Below are positions 17,362-26,368 of a DNA stretch of 64,000 nt, one piece after another. Each line of letters starts with the position of its first letter. Positions within the stretch are counted from its first letter, which is position 1. The DNA is from a bacterium (GTDB taxonomy: Bacteria; Planctomycetota; UBA1135; UBA2386): NCBI GenBank assembly GCA_024743115.1, contig JANSXC010000007.1, positions 185,771 through 249,770 of the forward strand, written 5' to 3'. Made by a program: the position numbers and the translations under genes. The notes beneath the pieces are model-generated. The model searched no databases. It was given only the letters and a program-made list of their open reading frames with translations, and had not been told where the DNA came from.

Positions 17362-19298
17362 GGCACTGGCCCTCGCTGAATTGAGAGGATGTTGTGTTCA
17401 TCAAGCGACCCCAACAGGTCGGCGCTCAAGTTCGATCCATCTGCGAAACCAACCACAGTGGTTTCATGGAGCCCGCCCAATGTAGTCAGGGCGACCGCTT
17501 TCGGCAATCGAAGTAAAGCTACCCGTTCCACGCCAGAGTCACCGTAAACACAATCGGAAAAAATCGTTACGAACCAACGACAGGGCCCTGACACACCCGT
17601 GACAAGGAGCCCCCGAAGTTCGACGTGGGACTTTACGAACGCTTCCGTCAAGCCCGCTATTTCAACCATCGGCAGCTGGCGAACCCGTCGCCCACGGTTT
17701 TTCGCCCCAAGCTGAACGACCCCTCGGAAGTCGAATCCCGCGAGCACCCTCACGCCGTCCTCGATCCGAAACAGAATCTGCGGCCCCAGATTCGAAGCCC
17801 TGGCAACGCAATTACTTAGCCGCGCCGCGCACCCCTCCGGACCCGCCCGACACCCGACCTCGTCCGCCAGCAGCCGCGTCAAAGGCGTTTCCGTTTCCCG
17901 TTCAGCCAAGAGGCCCAGCAGGGTCAATCTGTACCACCGATACAGGAAACTCGCCGCCGCCACGAAGTGGATAAGGTCGACCCCACGGTCGCGATCCGCA
18001 TCGCAGCTGTGCAACGGGAACAGCTCGGGGGCCTCCTCGGCGAACGGGTTCTCCAGGTTGGGCGGCGCGGTATCCTGCAACAGCTCGACTTTCGCGGTCG
18101 TCGGCTCCAACGCGCGAGTGACATCGAGCCTCGCACCGTTGTACGTCGACAGTGCATTCAATCGCGACAGACCGAGACCTCGACCGCAGACGTCCAGAGC
18201 CGCGACGAGGTTCGCCTCCGTCGCGATCGCATCACCGTCCACTGCACGGATAAGGAACGCGCATTCCGGCACGACTCCGGCATCCCGAACGCACTCGATC
18301 TTCTTCCGTGCGTCACCCCAGGTGGAGAAGAAGGACTTCGAGAAATCACGCCGCTGCCGCTGCTCAACCGCATCGACGCCGAGGTACACCATACGGCAAC
18401 CAGCAGCTCGAAGCTCCTTCATGACGTGCGGATGCACGTCCCGGACCGTCAGATAGCAGCGCCAGAGCAAGTCCGCATCGACCCGCTTGATCGCCTGGCA
18501 GACGCCCACCAACCAATCGACGTCGTTGCCCAGATTGTCATCGACAACGAAGGCCTCGCGCCAACCCACCTCGGCCGCAGACGCAAACTCCGTCGCAATC
18601 TCTTCCGCGTCGCGCAACCGAAACCCGTTGCCAAAGTGTGCGGGAGAGTAGCAATATGCACACGCGTATCGACACCCACGTCCGAACTCCAAGTTGATCA
18701 AACGACTCGAGTTGACCGCCCAGTAGGCCGCCGGATCGATCCCCGCCGACGAATCGAGGACACCGAACTCCTCGCCCGTAAGCGGGCGACCACGTAACAC
18801 CCGACCCGCGATCGGAAGCGCTCGAACATTCGCAACATCGATCCTATCGGGCTGCTCCAGAAGACCCGCGAGCACAGCTTCTCCCTCACCTTGTACGACC
18901 AGGTCCACCCAGTCGAAGCGTGTGAGAACCTCCTCACCGATCTGTCCGAAGTGCGGCCCCCCAACCACGACCGTCACGTGCGGCGCCAACGCTTTGACTT
19001 CCCGGGCGAGGACCAGCGCCACGTGGGAATCGACGGCCATGGAAGTGAAGCCGACCACACTCGGGTCGCTTTCCAGGATCTGCTCCACGGCGGAAGTCGG
19101 CCAGCGTTGGCGCCACCCCGAGCCACTCGTCTGCCACAACAAGTTGAGGTCGAGGACCGCAACGTCCCATGCGCGGCAGTAGTGCGCGAGCCTCAGTAGG
19201 CCAAGCGGAGGCGACAGCTCGAACGCATCGGAACCGATGATCGGCGTCTGCACGAGCACGACACGCCTTGCTGCAGTATCTGAACTTCGTCGCGACAC
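17358..19298 (-). CDS. B12-binding-type radical SAM enzyme
   Basis: 646 residues. Residues 12-150 look like a Rossmann cobalamin-binding domain of B12-radical SAM proteins (VVLVQTPIIG, SPPLGLLRLAHYC, VVGFTSMAVDSHVAL, VVVGGPHFGQIGEE, VVQGEGEAVL). The radical SAM core starts at INLEFGRGCRYACAYCYSP with the CxxxCxxC cluster ligands at Cys209, 213 and 216, and runs to about residue 410 (FVVDDNLGND, YLGVDAVEQ, ECAFLIRAVDGD). A 230-residue C-terminal region has no family match I recognise. Such enzymes methylate or rearrange unactivated carbons of peptides, lipids or small molecules. Fifth of six packed genes; stop overlaps the next start. Base composition is lower in GC than flanking genes. Confidence 0.8.
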   Translation of the reverse strand: MSRRSSDTAARRVVLVQTPIIGSDAFELSPPLGLLRLAHYCRAWDVAVLDLNLLWQTSGSGWRQRWPTSAVEQILESDPSVVGFTSMAVDSHVALVLAREVKALAPHVTVVVGGPHFGQIGEEVLTRFDWVDLVVQGEGEAVLAGLLEQPDRIDVANVRALPIAGRVLRGRPLTGEEFGVLDSSAGIDPAAYWAVNSSRLINLEFGRGCRYACAYCYSPAHFGNGFRLRDAEEIATEFASAAEVGWREAFVVDDNLGNDVDWLVGVCQAIKRVDADLLWRCYLTVRDVHPHVMKELRAAGCRMVYLGVDAVEQRQRRDFSKSFFSTWGDARKKIECVRDAGVVPECAFLIRAVDGDAIATEANLVAALDVCGRGLGLSRLNALSTYNGARLDVTRALEPTTAKVELLQDTAPPNLENPFAEEAPELFPLHSCDADRDRGVDLIHFVAAASFLYRWYRLTLLGLLAERETETPLTRLLADEVGCRAGPEGCAARLSNCVARASNLGPQILFRIEDGVRVLAGFDFRGVVQLGAKNRGRRVRQLPMVEIAGLTEAFVKSHVELRGLLVTGVSGPCRWFVTIFSDCVYGDSGVERVALLRLPKAVALTTLGGLHETTVVGFADGSNLSADLLGSLDEHNILSIQRGPVP

Positions 19299-19306
19299 GA
19301 TCAGAG

Positions 19307-20944
19307 TTACCTGAGGTATTCGACCGCATCGCCGAGGGTCTTCTGAGGCCTGAGAACGGTGGTTGGATCCTCGTTTCCTGAATCGATGCCGTAGATGTAG
19401 TACCGCCAGTGCTGGTTGTCACCGACAACCGTGTCCGGCCCACCGCGAAAGTTCACGGTCATCAGCTCAGCCGGCACCTTCACGGCGCTCCGATCGGCGA
19501 ACGGCGGCAAATTGAGCGAGTATGGGCGTCGGATGAACTTCCGCATCGCTTCGACAACTGAGTCCTTGTCGAGCTTCGGGAAACAGTTCGCTTCTTCCAG
19601 AATGAGGTACGTCAGGCTTCCAGCAACGACCCCAAGGGGCCTGTAGTCGACCGCGTCGATCCCGCCATCAATGTGACCGTTTGGTGCAGGAGGCATCGGC
19701 GAAAACAAGAGAGCCCTCCTGAATCCCGTGTAGGACGCCATGAACCTGGCGAAGTCCTTCGCCGTACATCCGTCCGTGAACACCATGTCGACTTCGTGGC
19801 CCTGCGACTTCAATTTCCGCGACGCCTTCTGGATCTTTTCGAGGTACAGCCGCGTCGTCGGGTGAAGGCCTACGCAGATCAACAGATCCGGCTTGAACTG
19901 CTCGAACTGCACTTCGACGCGCAACAAGCGCATATCGATCTCGTCAGCTACCTTGACGACCCTCGAGGTAGCGCGGCGAGCCGTAAGCGCCATCTGCAGC
20001 TCGTCTGCGATGTACTTGGAGTAGCGACTGTTGGTCCCGTCTTGCATGATCAGGACTCTCGAGTACCGCCCAACACCATTCACGACACTGACCAAACGAG
20101 CAACCTGCACTCTATCGGTCGGCAACAGTCGGAGAATCGTCGTCTTGTCGCCCGGTGCATTCGCGGTGAGGTCCGGGTTGGTCGGCCCCAGCAAGATCAC
20201 AGGAATCCGATTCTCATAGTAGAACGACCCTGCCACATGCATGGCGGCAGTACTATCGTTGTGACCGACGACGAGAAGGCAGTTGTAGTCGGCTAGCTTC
20301 GAACGCAGCTCAGTCACGGTTCGGCCAGGATCCTCTCGATCCTCGACATACACGATCTCGACCCTCTGCTGGTTGACAGCCCTGCCAGGAGGACCGAATG
20401 AGAGCCAGAAATCGCAACCCCTGTCAAACGGTACTCGATGGCTAGCTCCAAAGGCGCTCACAAAGCCCTCGATCATCGGTCCGGCAGTTGCTTGGTTTCG
20501 ATCACGAGGGTTAGGCATGACGAGGAAGACAGCATTCTTCTTCGTCGGTTCCGGCGCCAGCCGGCCCACGGCGTCCTTCACACTCGCGATGTCTCTGCCG
20601 ACGGAACTCGATGCGTCGCGAACCACGCCGATCTGCTCCTTTAGGTCGGCGAGTTCGCCCGTCAAGACGGGCACGTCCCCGAAGTGCTTTTGGAATAGCC
20701 CTTCAACGTCCTGCCTTAGCTCAGTCCTCAGGAGCTGAGCCTGACCGTGGAGATAAAGGTAGCCGAGCGTGAAAAAGCCGCCCAACACGGCAACAACGGC
20801 TGGAACCACAACGGGAACCCAACGACGGAACCCGGATGGCCCCCGCTCGGCGGACCCGGAACCCAAGCCCGTGTTCGCGATTACTGGAACCCGCGCCTGC
20901 TGCTCTTCGACAGATCTTGCCTCGCGTTGATCTTCGTTGTTCAT
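19307..20944 (-). CDS. Membrane-anchored type I periplasmic-binding-like protein
   Basis: 545 residues. Residues 1-42 are cytoplasmic and charged, 43-70 form one membrane segment (VPVVVPAVVAVLGGFFTLGYLYL), 70-130 look like a coiled coil, and the rest (about 137-545, starting KKNAVFLVMPNPRDRN) is a Leu/Ile/Val-binding or receptor-type Venus-flytrap domain: LADYNCLLVVGHNDST, IPVILLGPTNPDLT, RVLIMQDGTNSRYSKYIADEL, VDMVFTDGCT. Unlike a normal transport binding protein it is tethered to the inner membrane by an N-terminal helix and spacer, more like a sensor or delivery subunit. 8 bp before the radical SAM gene in the same operon. Confidence 0.65.
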   Translation of the reverse strand: MNNEDQREARSVEEQQARVPVIANTGLGSGSAERGPSGFRRWVPVVVPAVVAVLGGFFTLGYLYLHGQAQLLRTELRQDVEGLFQKHFGDVPVLTGELADLKEQIGVVRDASSSVGRDIASVKDAVGRLAPEPTKKNAVFLVMPNPRDRNQATAGPMIEGFVSAFGASHRVPFDRGCDFWLSFGPPGRAVNQQRVEIVYVEDREDPGRTVTELRSKLADYNCLLVVGHNDSTAAMHVAGSFYYENRIPVILLGPTNPDLTANAPGDKTTILRLLPTDRVQVARLVSVVNGVGRYSRVLIMQDGTNSRYSKYIADELQMALTARRATSRVVKVADEIDMRLLRVEVQFEQFKPDLLICVGLHPTTRLYLEKIQKASRKLKSQGHEVDMVFTDGCTAKDFARFMASYTGFRRALLFSPMPPAPNGHIDGGIDAVDYRPLGVVAGSLTYLILEEANCFPKLDKDSVVEAMRKFIRRPYSLNLPPFADRSAVKVPAELMTVNFRGGPDTVVGDNQHWRYYIYGIDSGNEDPTTVLRPQKTLGDAVEYLR

Positions 20945-20948
20945 TCTT

Positions 20949-21425
20949 CTACCCCAGGGAAGCGACTCGAGCCTGCATAGCGTCCACGAGCGAGCTTGGA
21001 TTCACCGAGAACACAGCTCGCTGCGAACCCGCAGCAGCCCACACGATAGGGAGCTCCAACACGTCGGTATCCAGCAGCGAGACCACCGCGGCATCGTGCC
21101 CAAACGGCGGGACGCCCCCGATTACGTAGCCGGTGAGTCGGCGGACCTGTTTCGCACTCGCCATCTTCACGTCTTCGCCCAGCAGCTCGGCGATGCGGGG
21201 CAGGGACGCGCGCTTGGTGCCCTGCAGGACCGCGAGAATCACCTGCTGCGACACGCTTAACAGAACGATCGATTTCGCAATCTCGTGAACTTCACATCCG
21301 ATCGCCCGAGCCGCATCCGCTGCCGAGTGGGTCGACTCGGGCATCGTGCGCACATCGCATGTCAACCCCATCGCCTTCGCGTGGGCGAGAAAGTCACCTT
21401 CGTCCCGATTGGCCAACCTCCTCAT
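20949..21425 (-). CDS. YbaK/EbsC-type aminoacyl-tRNA deacylase-like protein
   Basis: 158 residues. The fold is recognisable from STHSAADAARAIGCEVHEIAKSIVLL, the strand VILAVLQGTKRASLPRIAELLG, then KQVRRLTGYVIGGVPPFGH, the most conserved YbaK/ProX motif, and a C-terminal WAAAGSQRAVFSVNPSSLVD. Members hydrolyse mischarged aminoacyl-tRNAs (Cys-tRNAPro, Ala-tRNAPro) or related esters in the cytoplasm. Its place inside a transporter/radical SAM operon (2 bp after the ABC gene, 4 bp before the next) is unusual and suggests it deals with an amino acid or ester specific to this pathway rather than general editing. Confidence 0.75.
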   Translation of the reverse strand: MRRLANRDEGDFLAHAKAMGLTCDVRTMPESTHSAADAARAIGCEVHEIAKSIVLLSVSQQVILAVLQGTKRASLPRIAELLGEDVKMASAKQVRRLTGYVIGGVPPFGHDAAVVSLLDTDVLELPIVWAAAGSQRAVFSVNPSSLVDAMQARVASLG

Positions 21426-21427
21426 GT

Positions 21428-23059
21428 TTACCCCACCTCCCGCTGAGAACGGAACGCTGCCGCGCTCCTGAACGGAGCCCTCACAGCGCGGCAGGCTGTG
21501 TGCTGACCATTGTGGTCCGCAACGAGCACGACCTTGCCTGATTCGGCAAGGCGCTCGATCGTGGCCTTGACGGATTCCCGCATCTCCCGGTCCAACGCGG
21601 AGTACGGCTCGTCGAAGACGAAGACCTGGGAACTCGGCCGCTCAGCGACGATCGACACGAGGAGCGCCTGCCGCTGACCGCCGCTCAGCGAACCCACCGC
21701 CGCCTCGGCGTTGACCACGCCGTTTGGCAAGTTGATCCCTTCGGCACGGCACCACGCCGATCGCCAAGGACGCAAGACCGACAATCGCTCGGTGCGCGCA
21801 ACCACAACGTGTTCGGCGACCGATACCTCCGCGCTCGACACCCGATCGGCGTGCTGCGGGAGATATGCTACGGAGCGCTGCGGAGGTGAGGCCGGACCGC
21901 CGGCGCCAGGGATCGAGAAGCTGCCAGTGGCCTCGACTCGGCCCACGATGGCAGCCATGAGTGTCGACTTGCCGCTACCGTTGTCGCCCTCGATCAGGAG
22001 AACCTCACCGGGCGATGCCTCCAACGTGACATCCTCGAGAACGTTGCGTTCGCCGTAGCTCACGGTCACGTCGCGCAGGACCAGCGGAGAATCCGCAGCG
22101 GCCGACGTCGTCTCCGACGCCCGGCGCAAACCGCGTCGACGAGCAACGATCGCGGGCCAGGCCAGCACCACGAGAATCGTCAAACCGGTCAAGACTCGAG
22201 GAATCCATGGCAGCCCGAGCAAGCGGTGACTCGAGTTGATCACGAAGAACAGGAACACAATGCCGAACGACGCTGCAACCTCCGGCCGTCCGACCCAACC
22301 CCCAATGCGCTCCAGGAGGCGGATGGAGCCCGAGGACGCCGGCGACCGAGCTCGTGCGAATCGCTCGAGGAAAGCCGATCCGAGCAGGTAACCCGCGATC
22401 GCTTCGATCAAGTAGTCCAATCCGGCGCTGGACGTGATCTGCCCATCACGAGTACACACGAGGATGCCGCTCATCGCGGCCAAGCCGCCAGCGATCACGA
22501 ATCCCCGGTTGCTGAACCGCCTTGGCGACTGTCCGCTCACTTCGAGGAAGGAGCGGCCTCCCCGCGTATCGGAAAGGCACCGGTAGGCAGCGCCCCACTC
22601 CGACCGCAGCACGACCCGGGTGAGACCGACCAATGTAACGGCGACCATTGACAGCAGCACGGCCTGCGCTCCGTCCGAAGGCAGACCGAACTCCTGCAAG
22701 CCCTCCGCAAGACTCGCGAGGTCAGCCCCCTGCGGCAACCGGATCGTTCCTTCGGTGATCGCGAGCGTGACCGCCAAGCCGATGAACACCCATACCAATC
22801 CAGCCATCAGGGGATCCAACCCGCCGGTGTTAATCGTCCTTCCGACCAGGCTGCCCAGGAGGCAACCGGCGGCCAAACCCACCACGGAGGCTAGTACCAC
22901 GGGCAAGCCAGCTGACACCAGCACGGCAAACAGGGCTCCACCGAGAGCGAACGAGGCCGCAAGCGAGAAGTCGGCAAACCGTTGGTATCGCAGCGTCCAG
23001 ACGAGAGCGAGGACCAGCGGAACCAGCGGTAGCGCGTCGTAGACGGAATCCAGGATCAC
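21428..23059 (-). CDS. ABC transporter permease-ATPase fusion
   Basis: 543 residues, GTG start. Residues 1-310 contain about eight hydrophobic segments of a branched-chain-amino-acid/TrpY-type permease (SLAASFALGGALFAVLVSAG, DPLMAGLVWVFIGLAVTLAI). Residues 325-535 are a complete ATPase: EGDNGSGKSTL (Walker A), VAYLPQH (Q-loop), SLSGGQRQALL (signature), VFVFDEP (Walker B) and VLVADHNGQH (switch His). In the related TrpXYZ-type systems permease and ATPase are separate genes; here they are one chain. With the lipoprotein encoded 4 bp upstream it makes a complete importer. The C-terminal 20 residues are a short tail with no obvious domain. Confidence 0.85.
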   Translation of the reverse strand: MILDSVYDALPLVPLVLALVWTLRYQRFADFSLAASFALGGALFAVLVSAGLPVVLASVVGLAAGCLLGSLVGRTINTGGLDPLMAGLVWVFIGLAVTLAITEGTIRLPQGADLASLAEGLQEFGLPSDGAQAVLLSMVAVTLVGLTRVVLRSEWGAAYRCLSDTRGGRSFLEVSGQSPRRFSNRGFVIAGGLAAMSGILVCTRDGQITSSAGLDYLIEAIAGYLLGSAFLERFARARSPASSGSIRLLERIGGWVGRPEVAASFGIVFLFFVINSSHRLLGLPWIPRVLTGLTILVVLAWPAIVARRRGLRRASETTSAAADSPLVLRDVTVSYGERNVLEDVTLEASPGEVLLIEGDNGSGKSTLMAAIVGRVEATGSFSIPGAGGPASPPQRSVAYLPQHADRVSSAEVSVAEHVVVARTERLSVLRPWRSAWCRAEGINLPNGVVNAEAAVGSLSGGQRQALLVSIVAERPSSQVFVFDEPYSALDREMRESVKATIERLAESGKVVLVADHNGQHTACRAVRAPFRSAAAFRSQREVG

Positions 23060-23063
23060 GGCG

Positions 23064-24050
23064 CTATTTTCGCTTGGCGGGTGCTGCCGACTTCGACTCT
23101 GGGCTGGCGATCCCCAGCGCTCTCAGCGCAGTGTCATTGTAATGGAGGCTGCCCGTCGACAGTTGGCGAACGGGGAGCTCGGAAGGAACCCTTCCATCGC
23201 GCGTAATCGAAATCGCGAGTTCCGCGCCGAGTCGCCCGACATCTCGGTAGTCCACACCGACACCGGCGACCGCTCCCATCGATACCGCCTCGGAGTCTGC
23301 CGCGAAGAGCGGCTTGCCCAACGGACTCGCCGTCCGAGCGATCAGGCCGGCGTTCTTCATCATGAGGTTGTCCATGCCGATGACCAGCGCGTCCACGGCC
23401 CCACACAGGGCTCGAGTCGCAGCGCGAATCTCGCTCTCGGATGAGACCTTCTTCAGCTCCAGGGTGACTCCTTGCGCCTTACAAGCAGCCCGCACTCGCT
23501 CAGCCGATACGACGGCCGGCTGATCCCTCGGGTCGTAGAGCATGCCCATCGAACGAAGATCCGGCAGGAGCTCTTTGGCGAGGCCTACCACCCGATCCAT
23601 CGGTGGGTTGTCGCTCACCCCTGTGCAGAACTCCCCGCCCGCGGCGAAGGCCTCCACGAGCCCAGCACCAACCGGGTCCGTAACCCCAAGGAACACGAGT
23701 GGCGGCGTCTCCGGATCTTGGGCGGCCTTCGCCCGCACCTGCCTTGCCGCTTCGATGCTCACCGGCGTCGTGATCGGAACCAGGACCCGAGGGTTTTGAT
23801 CCAGCGCAGTCCGCACCGCGACCCGGATCTCTGCGTCGGAACCCTGCGCGTGATGGGTGGTCACCACCGCGTTCGGCATCTCCTCGCGGACCTTCTGCCG
23901 GAAGGCGTCGACGATCGCGTTGATGACCGGATGGGGCTCCTTGTACACCAGCGCGAAGTCCGGGCGATCTCCACCTCCACCACCGCAACCGGTGAGGCCG
24001 ACCGCCATGAAGATCGCAAGTGCGACGAGCAAGGGGAACATCCTGCGCAT
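23064..24050 (-). CDS. ABC substrate-binding lipoprotein (PF04392/TrpX type)
   Basis: 328 residues. Signal peptide with lipobox VGLTGC, Cys at residue 22 followed by GGGGG. The mature domain matches the ABC_sub_bind family: FALVYKEPHPVINAIVDAFRQ, VLVPITTPVSIEAARQVRAKA, PPLVFLGVTDPVGAGLVEAF, GVSDNPPMDRVVGLAKELLPDLRSMGMLYDP, ALVIGMDNLMMKNAG, VGVDYRDVGRLGAELA. Family members carry tryptophan, tyrosine or other small aromatic or amino-acid ligands; the ligand here is unknown. First gene of the six-gene operon. Confidence 0.8.
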   Translation of the reverse strand: MRRMFPLLVALAIFMAVGLTGCGGGGGDRPDFALVYKEPHPVINAIVDAFRQKVREEMPNAVVTTHHAQGSDAEIRVAVRTALDQNPRVLVPITTPVSIEAARQVRAKAAQDPETPPLVFLGVTDPVGAGLVEAFAAGGEFCTGVSDNPPMDRVVGLAKELLPDLRSMGMLYDPRDQPAVVSAERVRAACKAQGVTLELKKVSSESEIRAATRALCGAVDALVIGMDNLMMKNAGLIARTASPLGKPLFAADSEAVSMGAVAGVGVDYRDVGRLGAELAISITRDGRVPSELPVRQLSTGSLHYNDTALRALGIASPESKSAAPAKRK

Positions 24051-24250
24051 GTTGACTTTCCTCGTTTCCGTTAATCGTGACGGTCGAGACCAAGGGCTCG
24101 GCGCGCCCGTGGCGCGAGGACCGACGATCTGCCAGAGCAGTTGGTCGTCCTATCCGCCCGACTCCGAGTGTCAGACCGTCACCTGTCGTATCTAGCTCGC
24201 CTCAAGCATAGGAAACACGAGATAATACCGATTCACTCGATAGCTTTGGT
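24051..24250. promoter_or_regulatory. Operon promoter region with imperfect inverted repeat
   Basis: 200 bp between the lysR stop and the first operon gene, all transcription on the minus strand. At 24226-24242 an imperfect inverted repeat TAccGATTCACTCgaTA (arms TACCGA and TCGATA around 5 nt) lies beside the AT-richest stretch of the gap and could be a LysR binding site. No clear -35/-10 pair could be fixed. Confidence 0.3.
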
Positions 24251-25141
24251 CTATTTCACTCCCTGCGCCACACCCAGGATCGCGGCTACTCCGGGGTGCT
24301 GAAGCTCACGCATGAGGCCATTGGCGTAGAACTCGACCCGGACCCCGGTTGTTCCTACCGGAGCCACTTGGAATCGCTCCGTGATCTCGGTCGCGATGAT
24401 CTCGGGCCCCGGGAAAAAGCCTCGCCCCTCCTGACCGAAGACATACAGCAACGCGCTGTCGGCGAACTCACCCTGAACGCGAGGCTGCACGGAATGTTCG
24501 TCTAACCAGACATCCAGCCGCTGCCTCAACCCCGTGTTCGGAGTCGGAAGCAGCAGGGGTGCATCAACAAGGGACGCCGGAAACTCGCCCTCGAGTTCAC
24601 GAACTCGCTTAGGCGCACCGAAGATGGTCACCTCCGAGGTCGCCAAACGACTGCTGAACATCTTCGAATCAAAAGCCCGTGGCAGAGGGGAATCAGAGAT
24701 CGCAATGTCTAGCTCTTCTTGTTCGAGCATTCGCTCGAGGATCCCTGCCTTCTCCTCAAGACAAACGACACGCATGTTCCCCGTGAGCACCGGCCGCAAC
24801 AGCCAATAGGCGACCTGCTTCGGCACGATGTCCGCAATGCCCACAGTCAGTCGGCCAGGCTCGAGCAAAGCACCATCACGAAGCGAGTCCCCGAGCTCAC
24901 GACTCAGTGAATGGATCTTCTTGGCATAGTGGTAAACCCGCTTTCCTTCCGGCGTCAGCATCAGACTACGCTTCCGAAATGAATAGAGCTTGTGGCCAAG
25001 CGTCTCTTGGAGCTGCCGCACCTGAGCGGAGACCGTCGGTTGTTGTCGCCCCAATCTGCTGGCTGCACCGCTGACCGACCCTTCGTCCACGAGGCACTTG
25101 AAGTACATCAGGTGGTGAAGGTTGATACTTGCGTCCTCCAT
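24251..25141 (-). CDS. LysR-family transcriptional regulator, NhaR-like
   Basis: 296 residues. N-terminal winged helix: [67 protein letters not shown] (residues 7-75, first 20-residue blocks typical of LysR). The effector domain follows from about 93 ([20 protein letters not shown]). The HLMYF start and VPK motif resemble NhaR-type members. It lies upstream of and in the same direction as the six-gene operon, so it probably controls that operon with its ligand as signal. Composition matches the low-GC block. Confidence 0.85.
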   Translation of the reverse strand: MEDASINLHHLMYFKCLVDEGSVSGAASRLGRQQPTVSAQVRQLQETLGHKLYSFRKRSLMLTPEGKRVYHYAKKIHSLSRELGDSLRDGALLEPGRLTVGIADIVPKQVAYWLLRPVLTGNMRVVCLEEKAGILERMLEQEELDIAISDSPLPRAFDSKMFSSRLATSEVTIFGAPKRVRELEGEFPASLVDAPLLLPTPNTGLRQRLDVWLDEHSVQPRVQGEFADSALLYVFGQEGRGFFPGPEIIATEITERFQVAPVGTTGVRVEFYANGLMRELQHPGVAAILGVAQGVK

Positions 25142-25332
25142 GCGCTGGATCTCCTCCGCTACCGGCGAACTGCTGCACTGCCGCGTTGCATCCGCAGCGG
25201 CACCCAGGTCGGCATCGTAGCTCGATTCACAGCAATGCCCAACCCCGCATTTCGAACCCTCGATACCACTCCCTTCGAAGACGGCCCGTGCACGAATTGA
25301 ATCCCGAGTACAGCAGATCTTCTCGAGCGAAC

Positions 25333-25716
25333 GTGCCTCATCTACCGATCAAACCATGCGCCGCCTGTGGTCGAACGATCACATGGCGCAAGAAGTGGCA
25401 ACGCTGCTGGGATCAGGTCCGCTACTGCAGTGACCGCTGTCGCAAGCAGCGGCCGGGCGACCGCGAGGCCGCGATCGAACGCTGCATCGTCGAACTGCTC
25501 GAACAACGCCAGCAAGGCGGAACAGTCTGCCCGTCCGAGGTTGCAAGATCGCTGCGCAGCGACGATGGCGACTGGCGCGCGCTGATGGAACCGGTGCGAA
25601 GCGCGGCTCGCCGCCTCGTTGCTGCGGGCCGACTCGAGATCACGCAGCGTGGCCAGGTCGTCGAACCCTCCACTGCGCGCGGGCCGATCCGACTGCGCCT
25701 TCGACGGCGATCGTAG
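25333..25716 (+). CDS. DUF2256-DUF3253 zinc-ribbon/winged-helix protein
   Basis: 127 residues from GTG 25333; TTG at 25297 is another option and the frame is open to 25129. The first domain, [20 protein letters not shown] followed by VRYCSDRCR, is the Cys4 DUF2256 zinc ribbon. The second, from [13 protein letters not shown] through CPSEVARSL and [30 protein letters not shown], is DUF3253, a small winged-helix-like fold. This fusion is known in bacteria and plants with no proven function. Divergent from lysR; GC returns to the genome level within this gene. Confidence 0.7.
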   Translation: MPHLPIKPCAACGRTITWRKKWQRCWDQVRYCSDRCRKQRPGDREAAIERCIVELLEQRQQGGTVCPSEVARSLRSDDGDWRALMEPVRSAARRLVAAGRLEITQRGQVVEPSTARGPIRLRLRRRS

Positions 25717-25728
25717 CCCGCCGCGAGC

Positions 25729-26343
25729 TCACGGCTCGAGCCAGTGCGCGCCGACCTGCACCCCATCGGCAAATTCGAATGCCGCCCTTACGTGACCCGC
25801 GTGCTGCACGCACAGCATGTCGATCCGATCGACGCAGCAACGCACGACGGCGAAGTTGCCGCGTCCCGCCGCGACACGCTCCGCGTCCGGCAGCCGCCCG
25901 CGTAGATCGAGCGGCAGGTTGGGACTCGGAGCCGCGGCGACAGTCGACGGCGCCGCCGGTGCCAGGTAGCAGCGCCGGCTGCCGAGCCCCACGCTCTGCC
26001 ACGCGGCGTCCACCAACCCGGTGTCGGTCTCGACGGCCGCCCGGCCACCGATACGGAGCTGCAGCCTGGTGCCGGAATCGTGGAACGTCAGCGCCACCAC
26101 CGGATTGGCGAGCACCTCCGCGATCTTCGGCGACCGGCGGTCGGTATGGAATGCGAACTCCGCAGTCCGGCGGTCGACCCGGCGCAGCACGACGACCCGC
26201 GCCTGCGGCCGACCGGCCGCATCGACCGTACCGAAGACTGGCCAGTGAAAGCCGTGCGCGGGCGCATCGACGGCCCGCACGAGTTCCTGCCACGCGACGT
26301 CCGCGAGTTCTTCGAGCGTCACGGTCTCCGGATCGAACTTCAC
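25729..26343 (-). CDS. PNPOx-like FMN flavoprotein
   Basis: 204 residues from GTG 26343 with GGAGGT 12 nt upstream; the frame continues to 26418 inside the next gene without family sequence. Pyridoxamine-5'-phosphate-oxidase-type split barrel: LVRAVDAPAHGFHWPVFGTVDAAGRPQARVVVLRRVD, FAFHTDRRSPKIAEVLANP, VALTFHD, LQLRIGGRA, then WQSVGLGSRRCYL. The order follows the Alr4036/PdxH-like group with an RS-x-K phosphate-binding segment. Whether it makes PLP or is a general stress flavoprotein cannot be decided. Lies 25 bp after the deacetylase stop, so probably co-transcribed. Confidence 0.75.
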   Translation of the reverse strand: MKFDPETVTLEELADVAWQELVRAVDAPAHGFHWPVFGTVDAAGRPQARVVVLRRVDRRTAEFAFHTDRRSPKIAEVLANPVVALTFHDSGTRLQLRIGGRAAVETDTGLVDAAWQSVGLGSRRCYLAPAAPSTVAAAPSPNLPLDLRGRLPDAERVAAGRGNFAVVRCCVDRIDMLCVQHAGHVRAAFEFADGVQVGAHWLEP

Positions 26344-26368
26344 GGTCCGAGCACCTCCACCTCGCTCG

